A stretch of 64,000 nt of DNA from positions 186,001-250,000 of the forward strand of contig JADLZK010012207.1 of assembly GCA_015847255.1 (NCBI GenBank). Reading direction: 5' to 3'. The first letter of the stretch is position 1, and each line of letters starts with the position of its first letter. Origin of the DNA: Hyparrhenia diplandra (taxonomy: Eukaryota > Streptophyta > Magnoliopsida > Poales > Poaceae). The notes under the pieces were generated by a model that saw only the letters and a program-made list of their open reading frames with translations, did not search any database and had not been told where the DNA came from. The position numbers and the translations under genes are program-made. Below are positions 43,299-52,133 of this stretch, piece by piece.

Positions 43299-44567
43299 TG
43301 TTGGGAATATGCCCTAGAGCTAATCATAGAGATGATTTGTATTCCTTCATTGTATCCATGATATATTAAGTGTTCATGAATATCCATTAAAGACAACTTG
43401 TATTGATCAGCAATTATGTGAATTGTTTGTGAAACTCTTTTACTTGTTTGGTTATTCAATAATTGTCCCTGATCGGAGTTCATGTGAGAACACACATGAA
43501 TATTAGATCAGCACATGTATTAGTTGATGACTATGTTTCACAAGTCATAGACATGGAGATGTCAAACTAATAGTGTGGGCACATGTATGACATGGGGCCG
43601 GATCGACCCGGAAACATGAGATGTTATTATTATCTCTTTATACATCATGTACGTTACGTCCTTAGACTCGAGATTGTCGTATGTACTCAAGATGTGAAAC
43701 GACCTATTTAGGGACTATCAAACGTTACTCCGTAATTGGGTAGCTATAAAGGTGGTCTTCGGGTTTGTCGGGGAAACATGCTTTGGAGACATAGTCAATC
43801 AAGATGGAATTGCCCCTCTCCATGAGAGAGAGATATAACCGACCTTTCGATTGATTGGATCAAGAAATGCATGGCCGTGCTTGGGTTAAGTGTTAACCCA
43901 CAAGGTGGACCAAATATCGTGTGGCAAGGGAATGACGAGTATATGGTTTGTGGTGGTTCGTCTGATATGATCATTGCGCATACACATGGGAGTTGGCACG
44001 CCTTGCTAGAGGTCGCAAGGTTAACTATTGGCCGAGTAGGTGTACTGAGGGCCATGTCTATGTGTGCGTGAGCCCATACAGGGTCGCACGCTTAAGGGGA
44101 AGAAGGCCTAATTCGGATTTGATCCAATTAGGCGAGGCTTAGGTTACTAATGGGCCTCCGGCTCGGGGAGCCCTGTTAGCGGACGCCATATATATGAGAG
44201 GTGGGCGCGGGGGTGTGACCTAATCTAAGCCACGCCACTTTGGCGCCTGACCGCCGCCCACGCCGCCTCTTGCATCTCGCGGACCTAGCGCCCGGAGGCG
44301 CATCGCTTCCTCCCCGACACGTGTGGGATACCTCGGAGGTGCTGCATCTGGAGCACAAGGACAAACCGCACGAGGAGGACGGACGTGACGGACGATCACG
44401 AATCGCAACGGCAGACCGCCGCGACGCGTGCATATCTACGCCGAGGGTCGACGCTTCGCCGCTGGCGTCTAGTGGTAATCCCGTGATCTATAACTAGCGG
44501 TAGATCCTTGGTTTATGGGTAGAAAATTTTGTTTTCTCGGCTAGCGTAGCGATCCCATTTTCCTTCA
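43299..44567 (+). repeat. 3' LTR of the copia element
   Basis: 1269 bp, partner of 36686-37942, same termini. A TATA-like 'gccatatatatgagaggtg' is at about 44185-44203. It is followed by the resumed gypsy gag (acgtgtcttatcagacata). Confidence 0.93.
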
Positions 44568-45780
44568 AAGAACGTGTCTTATCAGACATACAACCACTTC
44601 CTAGAAGAAGTTGAAGATGAAGATGATGGCCGGGAGGACATAGCAAAATGCTGAATCCGCTTGGGGCAAGGAGCCTATCCAGTCAACCAAATACCGGATG
44701 AAGACACTCAAGGGGGCATATGACTTCGACGTCTCCAAGTCGGAGAAGCTCTTTGAGTTCTTGGTTAAAGAAGGGCGCATCAAGCTACCAGAGAACCACT
44801 CCATGAAGCGTCCGGATTGGGTCAAGATCGCAGATATTGTGGCTTCCACGACATGATCACTCATAACATCACCGACCGTCGAATCTTCAAGCAACAGATT
44901 CAGAGAGCAATACGGCTGAGGGTCTCCTCAAGTTCAACAACAGTATAAAAGTGGACAAGGAGCCCTTTCCTACAAATATGATTGCTTTTGATTCGTGCAT
45001 GGTTTCCGCTAGTGATCCTAAGGGCAAAGCCCCGATGAAAGTGTTGACTTCTAAAAGGGCAAAGCAAAGTGGTTCGGTAGACCCTAGTCGGCAAGTGTCT
45101 AGTGCAGAGCTCCAACAGCAGCGTGTTCGGTTTCCAAATAGCCGAACAGAGAAAGGAGAAATCTCCAAACCAAGGGTGACATCTCGTATATTGCTGAACA
45201 AGTGGCAAAGGCAGCAAGAGAAGCAATATCGTAGAGATCAACAACTTGCCAAGGAGCAGCAGAGATATGAAGAAGAGATGTACCACCGGGAGCAAGAGGA
45301 GTACATAAAAGAACGAGAGGAGTCTCATTGGGATTGTCCTTTCTTTAGGCATTGCTGGAATGAAGGCTTGAAGTTGCCTGCTAGGAATAATTGTCCTGAA
45401 TGCAGTGAGCAGTACCACGGGTACAGACAGGCACGAATCAACCGCCGTCACATCCAAGAAAGACTGGGGGCACGCTTCCCAGAGGATGATCGGCGCTTAA
45501 AAAATAAAGACAGCACACCTCACATCAGTAAAAGGATTGCAGATCAAGCATGGGCTGATGTGGAAGATTCTGACGATGACATGGACTCTCCTCAAGAGTA
45601 TGTGTGGCAGAAGGGACAGTGGTGCCCCCCGGCTTAAGGAAAAGCCAAAAGAGTAGAGTCCAAAGATCTCGAATAAGGAGCTCAAGGAAGCAACAGCCGA
45701 ACACAAGCAGGTGTGGCGCCCAAAGAAGAAAACTCAAGAAACCAGTCATTCGGTAGAGTGTTCGGCAAGTGGGCTTTCGG
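44568..45780 (+). pseudogene. gag (3' part) of the forward gypsy element
   Basis: After the copia element the frame resumes with STKYRMKTLKGAYDFDV and SEKLFEFLVKEGRIKLPENH (about 44680-44800). A continuous 228-codon frame (44951-45637) begins MDKEPFPTNMIAFDSCMV. It contains a Gln/Glu/Arg-rich coiled coil (KWQRQQEKQYRRDQQ...), a Cys/His cluster (CPFFRHCWNEGLKLP ... CPEC) typical of Tat-type gag, and an acidic end. The corresponding region of the reverse element is at about 31200-32000. Confidence 0.8.
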
Positions 45781-45959
45781 CAGATGTTAGCATGGTATTC
45801 TACATCCCTATTGAGTTTGCAAAGACCTATCGAGCAAGCTACTGATGAACCAGAGGAACAAGATGCTTATTCAGATGAAGAGGCCTATTCTGATTTCGAC
45901 AACAAAGAGATGATTGATCTCCTGGGACAGTTGGCTCTATCAAGACAGGCTATATTTGA

Positions 45960-46350
45960 CAGACCTAGGAAGCACAACCATCTGAAGCCTCTTTACTTGA
46001 AGGGATATGTTAATGGGAAACCTCTGACTCATATGTTCGTTGATGGAGGTGCCGCAATCAACATCATGCCGTATACAACTTTTGAAGCCGGGGATGACTA
46101 AGGAGGATTTGCTCAAGACAGATATTGTACTCAGAGACTTTCTTTGGAAATCCTTCAGATACCCATGGAGCCGTTTCACGTTGAGTTGATGATCGGCTCA
46201 AAGACTTTGATCACTACTTTCTTTGTGGTCGATAGTAAGGGGTCCTCTGACTTATTGCTTGGAAGAGATTGGATCCATGCTAACCGCTATGCGTTCCATC
46301 CACCATGCATCAAGTCCTCATCCAATGGAACGGTGATGACGCCGAGATAG
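45960..46350 (+). pseudogene. Aspartic protease of the forward gypsy element
   Basis: Reads RPRKHNHLKPLYLKGYVNGK then PLTHMFVDGGAAINIMPYTT (to about 46085), with the catalytic DGG. After a frameshift near 46090 it reads EPFHVELMIGSKTLITTFFV then SSDLLLGRDWIHANRYAFHP (46168-46300). GRDWI is the conserved C-terminal protease motif. The frame stops soon after and no reverse transcriptase follows, so the element ends its own coding here. Confidence 0.83.
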
Positions 46351-46779
46351 TGCAAGCCGATGATTCGGCAAGCATTGCAAAGAGCCAGCCATCGTTCGGG
46401 AATATGAAGGCGTGGAATGCTTCTCGAGGCGAGAGAATGGGAAGAAGGTCCTGTCGATTACTCGTTACAAAGACCAACGCCCGATCGAGAGATCGTCGGC
46501 TCTCCACAAATAATTTTAAAGGAAAGTTTTCAGTATCGGCTCTTAGAGGATCAATAATTGCAAACATGATTGGCCGACATGTATGATTCAGTGGATTTAG
46601 AACAAAAGGAGTTTGTCTTATTCATAATAATAGCCGATGTATAAATCATCGCCTTTAGCGAAAAAAATGCTCCATAGAATTGGAGAACAGCCGGCATAAA
46701 ATTGTTATGTCGCCTTTTAGTGCAAAAATATACAAAAAAAATATATAAAAACACATATGGATATGGAAACAGGGAGAAT

Positions 46780-47325
46780 CTTTATTCGAGAGTTCCGGAG
46801 ACATATTACAAAAAGTATTGCCGAATACATCACAAAGGATTTCTACTTGGTCCTAATCATAGATACTATTCGGCATCATCTTGAACATAGTTCTTCACTT
46901 CTCCTTCATGGCATCCTTGATCTTATTGACGATCTCACGGATGCGTGGCGCGGTGGATCTATCGACATATCAAGAGCCCGCACCGGGCTCGATCTTCGCC
47001 AGCGGAGAGCAGTTGTGGCGCTCGGGGACAGCTCGAGTAGTGAGCGAGAATGAAATCAAATCGCCATGACTATAGACGGATAAACGAGTAGGTTTCAACT
47101 TACCACCAATATGGACCTCCGAAACATACGGCGTTCACGTTCGGCAAAGCATAAGGGGCCGTCACATCCAAATGCGCTTGGAGCTCCCGTGTCGACGCTT
47201 TTGTTCATGCAAGCGCTGCGAAGAGTCTCCGCATACACTAGTATATCATCCTCGAGAAAGTCCGAGGAAATAAGAATTGGAATGCGCCGAGTGCCGTACA
47301 GGAAGTTTGGATGCGTCAATGATTT
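46780..47325 (-). pseudogene. Antisense gene remnant in the forward gypsy element
   Basis: On the - strand one exon-like frame reads LYGTRRIPILISSDF, DDILVYAETLRSACMNK and CDGPLCFAERERRMF, and ends at a good donor (GGTG|GTAAGT, near 47099). Farther on, REIVNKIKDAMKEK ends in a stop at about 46890. AATAAAG follows in reverse at about 46780-46785, and its neighbourhood matches the 3' end of the PMD gene in the other element (AATAAAGAC near 30091). The protein is not recognised. It may be the 3' remnant of the ancestral antisense gene. Confidence 0.4.
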
Positions 47326-48108
47326 GAAAACAAAAGATTAGGATACCTCTGGATAAAGAAATGGCTGAATCTGCAAGAACTTGACCTTACCCGAGCGAAT
47401 GTGGAGCGGGTAATAGAGTACCCTAGGCGTTGATTCTTCATCAATCGCTTTTCCATTGCCTGCTATTTGAAACTACTGGTGTTGGAAGAAAGTATTCGAT
47501 GAGAAGAGGAAAGGATGAACCAATTTGCGATGAAGATCTCAGTTGCGTTTGGACGTAGTAAAGGAAGAATGATTGGTCAAGTATATATTAACATAATTTT
47601 CAGAAGGAGCCAGCTTTCCCGTTTTCATCTTCTCTCGGACCGACATTTTACCCTGGTTGGTTTATTGGGATAAGAGAAAGTCAAGTCACGATTAATGCTA
47701 CAAAGTGAGCGGTAATGCGAAGTTTTTACGGAAACCGAATTCCTTATATTATTTCGGTAAATGACGTCGACGGGGTTCGGTTGTTTCAATAAGGATTCCA
47801 TCTATATTTGCAAGGGCGGAGGATTGATGTGCGGGGACAATCAACATAGATGGAAGAAGACTTCATCGATTATTCAAAACTGGTAAAAAGGGGTTCAAGG
47901 AATTCGATTCCTCTCTGCTTAGAACATATTTCGCTATCATCGGTGCCACTACCTACTGTCGATGCTTGTTGGACTTAAAGATTTTTACTAGCAATAGTTC
48001 TTATAAAAATCCATTCGGTGAAAGTTCATTCGCAATGACGTTCGACATCAAGATCGTTTGGATTGACAGAAACATCAGATTACAAAAACAGAGTTCAAGG
48101 GACCAATC
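47326..48108. other. Internal gypsy sequence, no gene recognised
   Basis: Lies between two antisense transcription units of the forward element. Composition is AT-rich with short, broken open frames. Some of it may be intron or intergenic sequence of the antisense cargo. Confidence 0.35.
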
Positions 48109-48114
48109 TTTATT
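48109..48114 (-). terminator. AATAAA signal of the antisense coiled-coil gene
   Basis: AATAAA on the - strand, 48 bases after the stop codon of the three-exon gene (48162). This is a typical spacing for a plant polyadenylation signal. Confidence 0.5.
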
Positions 48115-48161
48115 TTACAGAGGCAGGAACACAGATTCATTACATGATAGCTAAAGTTTCC

Positions 48162-48706
48162 CTAATCTACAACCATGTTGTAGATGGTTTCGAAAGCCCA
48201 TAGGCTTCTTTGAATCCTCGGATGCGATCGGGGCCCGGAGGGCCGTCGCCCCTCAAGCTCCCCGATCAGTCTACCACTGGCAATCTTCAGGCGATGGAGC
48301 TTTGTCGCCAAGACTGGAACATGGAAAAAGCCGAATGAAAAGGACGTAATCAGGACAGGAAAGAATGGCAGAGCATAATGAAAACCTACCATTGCTGTGG
48401 TTCACAATGTCTTGATTCTCTCTATTGAGGCGATGCATGGTCTTCTCTGTGGCCTCCAGTTTTTTGATTGATATGTCGTGAATCTCCTTCTCCTCCTTAA
48501 AGAGGGTCTGTGCCCTTGCCAGCTGAAGGCGGAGTTGGGCAGTTTCTTCATTACTAAAGATTTCAGGCAAAAAAAAATATCCAGATTAGCAAGAACAAGA
48601 TGGAATTGGGTAGAGATAAATGAAAGCATGCTTACTCAGTAGCATGCCTCTTCTGAGGAGGAGGAACTGTCGAACCAGCCGAACGCTTGTTGCTCGAGCT
48701 TGCCAT
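48162..48706 (-). CDS. Three-exon antisense gene, 128-aa coiled-coil protein
   Basis: The gene lies on the strand opposite to gag in the forward gypsy element. Exon 1 (48706-48636) encodes MASSSNKRSAGSTVPPPQKR plus three residues. Exon 2 (48553-48390) encodes a heptad-like helix with QLRLQLARAQTLFKEEKE and KKLEATEKTMHRLNRENQD. Exon 3 (48313-48162) begins LATKLHRLKIASGRL and ends in TAG. Introns are GTAAGC...TTTAG (phase 2) and GTAGGT...CCAG (phase 1). The exon sum of 387 nt is an exact multiple of three with no internal stop. TATAAATA lies 91 bp upstream and AATAAA 48 bp downstream. A coiled-coil scaffold or nuclear role is guesswork from the basic N-terminus. The protein family is not recognised. 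Confidence 0.62.
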
Positions 48707-48796
48707 CTGGTGCTCTAGATCTTGAAGGAGAAGAGGGAGAGTTGGAGAATATGAGCAAGATCTGAATGATTGTTCTTAGCCGAGGAGGCTCACCTG

Positions 48797-48804
48797 TATT
48801 TATA
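48797..48804 (-). promoter_or_regulatory. TATA box of the antisense coiled-coil gene
   Basis: TATAAATA on the - strand (context ggtataaatacagg), 91 bp before the ATG at 48706. This leaves room for a start site about 30 bp downstream and a leader of about 60 bases rich in CT. It lies inside the element, about 270 bp from the 3' LTR, so the gene does not depend on an LTR promoter. Confidence 0.55.
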
Positions 48805-49057
48805 CCAGAGAAAACTTAATAAGAGCGATCGAGAGGGCTGTTCGGTGCTTATCTTGAGAAGCGGAAACGACTGGATTACCGATTCACATTGGTGGAGATT
48901 TCGGTGGCACGAGTCCCAAGAAGGAATTGAAGAGTTGAGACCGTATCGCGGGAAGTTTCCAAAAGATGGGCCCTAATAATTTTAGCCCGGAAAAGGGTTG
49001 GCCCGAGTTCAGTGAGCACGGTCAATTTTAGAGCAAAAGGCCTCTTTTACTCTAAAA

Positions 49058-49070
49058 TTGAGGGGGCATA
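49058..49070 (+). other. Polypurine tract of the forward gypsy element
   Basis: ttgagggggcata directly precedes the 3' LTR. The same string in reverse adjoins the 3' LTR of the other element (26481-26493). It would prime plus-strand synthesis. Confidence 0.75.
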
Positions 49071-50585
49071 TGTTAACACCAAAATTTGGTAGAGCCTGAA
49101 CGATCGATAGACCGGCACACGCCCCGTTCGGTAAGAGATCATTCGGCTAGCAAGGGAGCAGCTACAAACCTTTGTAGCATTGGGGAAACGTCTGTCATTC
49201 GGCTAAGGAGCCTAAGTCCAAAAGGAGCTGGCGTGAGATGGTTCGACAAGCGAAGAGCATCGGGAAGAATATCCCGGGACAAGGGCCCACATCGCGTGCA
49301 ATTCTATGACTCGAGAAGACTTGGAGGACAATGTATCTTAGCTAGATATTTTGTTAGTTATTATTCGTAAATAGTTAGGACTCAATAAGCCCGGGGTATA
49401 AATATGAGACCCCGGCATCTGTAAACGATATACCCAAATCAATACAAACAACCCGGCTCCGTGCCTTGGCTCCGGCCACCCTTCGAGTCCAGTCGAGTCG
49501 TCGATCTACTGCAAGAGGAATCATCGACCCGTCGACCTCGTAAGTACCGGCAACCTTGCACCATGTCTAGTATCGTCAGGCGGATTTAGATTATTGCAAG
49601 AAGTCTTGTTCACGCTTAGTATCGTCAGGCGGATTTAAGCTATCGGGGGCAAGAGGGTTCTTTTGTCGATCATGAGCCATCCGGTGGGCTAAGATCCGGC
49701 TTAGAGCTAGTTATCGGCTTCATTAGATTTTGGCAAGATCTAATGAATTCATTAAGTTTACCACGGTGTACGCAATGCTTTTCGATTTACTTATTTAATT
49801 ATGTTTGCACACACTTTTTGCCCAATTTAGATTGATGTAGCTCGGCTTTATCTTTTGTTAGATCTAGTTGTCACCAGCTCTTTTAAGTGTTTATCATTAG
49901 CTTGCCACTAGATCTATCTGTGCTTTCACAGCCGAGCTTAGATCAATCTAGGTTGTCACGTGTTGTGGGTTCGTATGCGTTTAGATCATGGCGGGGTTGT
50001 GTCATCGGTGGATCTGAGATCTTTGGGTTACTCAGAGCTAGTCATCCGGTGGACTAGAGATCGGTTTAATCGATAGGGTTTTGCGTATGAGTTCCTTCTT
50101 CATGGACCCCGATTTGGCAAGCCCGCGAATACGGTTACGCTCTCAAGTGTCATGGATGTCTTTAGTGATGTTTATGATTTACTTTCTTTTTATTTACCAT
50201 GTTGTCGATTAATTCGATCCATGCAATAGAGCTTTACGATTAGCACATCATAATGATCGATTTTGCCTGTTCAGACATGTCTTTTATGATCATTGATTCT
50301 TTGTCATTGCACTACATCCGTATAATTATTTACGAATGCATTCATTATTCATTGTGAGATAGCTCTCATAGCTATATGTCTTTACATCGACCTTAGAGCC
50401 ATACATGCGAGCACATCTTGGTCTCACGGGCATGTTCCAGATCTTTGTTTATCTCCTTGTCAATTAACAGGTCAAATTGACTGGCACGCCTTCGATTCAA
50501 GACGCAGGGGCAGGGGTAAAGCCCGCCTATTCCGGCTTGTCGTGTCTTGCGCCGCGGCAAAGCGAGTAGGATCTTTGTGCCTACA
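49071..50585 (+). repeat. 3' LTR of the forward gypsy element
   Basis: 1515 bp, partner of 33794-35311, with the same TGTTAACACC start and CCTACA end. It is followed by CCTTT (target duplication) and then the remaining part of the LTR it was inserted into. Confidence 0.9.
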
Positions 50586-52133
50586 CCTTTTACCCTACCG
50601 GGCGTCTTGAACCAAAGGCGTGCGATCAATTTGACCTGTTAATTGACAAGGAGGTAAACGTGAGATCCGGAACATGCCCGGTGAGACCAAGACAATTCCG
50701 CATGTATGGCTCTAAGGCCGATGTAAAGACATATAGCTATGAGAGCTATCTGTCGACAAATAATGCATGCATTTGGTAAGCGTATATACGTGATATGACG
50801 AGAAACAATTGCCGAAAAGATCATAAAAGACATGTTTGAACAAGTAAAGTCGATCATCATGATGTGCTATCGTGAAAGTTCTATTGCATAGATCGGATTA
50901 ATTGTCAACATGATAAATAAAAAGAAAGTAAATCACAAACGTCACTAAAGACATTCATGACACGTGAGGAAGGAACTACCCTACGTAAAACGTATACGAA
51001 CCGAAGAAGGAACTACCCTACATAAAACGTATACGAACCCGCAAAGACGTAATAATTTAGAAGCATGACCGTGTTCCGGCAAGCTTGCCGAATCGGGATC
51101 CATGAAGAAGGAACTACCTGGCGTAAAAACCTATCGATTAAAGCGATCTCTAGTCCACGGATGACTACCTCTAGAGTAACCCAAAGATCAGATCCACCGG
51201 ATGACACAGATCTGTCAAGATCTAAACGCATACGAACCCACAACATGTGACAACTTAGATTGATCTAAGCTCGGCTATGATGAACAAATAAATCTAGTAA
51301 CACGGTAAGATGAACAATTAAAGCACTAAAAGCAACTAGATCTATGATAAGATAAAGCCGAGACGTTTCAATCTAAATTGGGCAAAAAGTGTGTGCAAAC
51401 ATAATTAAATAAATAAATTGAAAGCATTGGAGACACGTGGTAACTTAATGAATTCATTAGATTTGCCAAATCTAATGAAGCCGATAACTAGCTCTAAGCC
51501 GGACCTTAGCCCACCGGATGGCTCATGATCGACAAAAGAACCCTCTTGCCCCTCGATAGCTTAAATCCGCCCGACGATACTAAGCGTGAACAAGACTTCT
51601 TGCAATAATCTAAATCCGCCCGATGATACTAGACATGGTGCAAGGTTGCCGGTTTTTACAGAGGTCGACGGGTCGATGAATCCTCTTGCGATAGATCGGC
51701 GACACGACTGGACTCGAAGGGGTGGCCGGAGCCAAGGCACGGAGCCGGGTTGTTTGTATTGAATTGGGTATATCGTTTACAGTTGCTGGGGGTCTCATAT
51801 TTATACCCTGGGCTTGATGAGTCCTAGCTGATTACGAATAATAATAACTAAAAATATCTAGCTAAGATACATTATCCTCCAAGTCTTCTCGGAGTCGTGG
51901 GAATTGCACGCGATGTGGGCCCTCGTCCTGGGATATTCTTCTTGATGCTCCAGGCTTGCCGAACCACCTCTTGCTTGGCTCCTTCTCGGACTCAGGCTCC
52001 TTAGCCGAATAACAGTGGCTTCCCAAATGCTACAGTGCCGCAACTGCTTTATTGCTAGCCGAATGACTCCTTGCCGATGCATCATGTACCGATCCATCTG
52101 TCATCCAGGCTCTACCAAATTTTGGTGTTAACA
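50586..52133 (-). repeat. 5' LTR (main part) of the reverse gypsy element
   Basis: Reverse-oriented LTR matching 24876-26480 from about its 60th base onward. It ends GGTGTTAACA at 52133 and is followed by the ATCGA target duplication. Its missing inner 60 bases are at 33732-33793. The orientation-matched promoter (ggtataaatatgagacc in reverse) is near 51790-51808. Confidence 0.9.

Larger units (their letters stand above)
36686..44567 (+). mobile_element. Ty1/copia element inserted in gypsy gag
   Basis: LTRs at 36686-37942 and 43299-44567, both starting TGTTGGGAATATGCCCTAGA and ending TTCCTTCA. A primer-binding site follows the first, and gag, protease, integrase, reverse transcriptase and RNase H lie in copia order between them. 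The LTR opening and the 'actccgtaattgggtagcta' phrase resemble the Angela/BARE group of grasses. The site of entry is known from the intact gag copy in the reverse element ('gggggcaacgtgtctt'). GCAAC precedes the 5' LTR while AGAAC follows the 3' LTR, a mutated target duplication. Every coding domain has frameshifts. Confidence 0.92.
33794..50585 (+). mobile_element. Second Tat-like gypsy element, inserted in the first one's LTR
   Basis: LTRs in direct orientation at 33794-35311 and 49071-50585, primer-binding site, gag, protease, antisense genes, polypurine tract. The target duplication is GCTTT (33789-33793) and CCTTT (50586-50590), one mismatch. LTRs, leader and gag are clearly homologous to those of the reverse element that hosts it, so it is a same-family head-to-head insertion. 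A copia element (36686-44567) splits its gag. Like its host it lacks reverse transcriptase, RNase H and integrase, and must have been moved by another element. Confidence 0.9.
24876..52133 (-). mobile_element. Tat-like Ty3/gypsy element in LINE ORF1, reverse orientation
   Basis: The two outer ends carry LTRs in the same reverse orientation (24876-26480; and 33732-33793 plus 50586-52133, split by a later insertion). The element is flanked by the 5-bp duplication ATCGA at 24871-24875 and 52134-52138. On the - strand it encodes gag (33688 to about 31200) and an aspartic protease (about 30930-30540), after which no reverse transcriptase, RNase H or integrase is found. Instead 26646-29703 holds a spliced PMD gene on the opposite strand. 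It is therefore a non-autonomous element of the extra-ORF-carrying kind known from the plant Tat lineage. The younger + strand element at 33794-50585 lies inside its 5' LTR. Confidence 0.9.
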
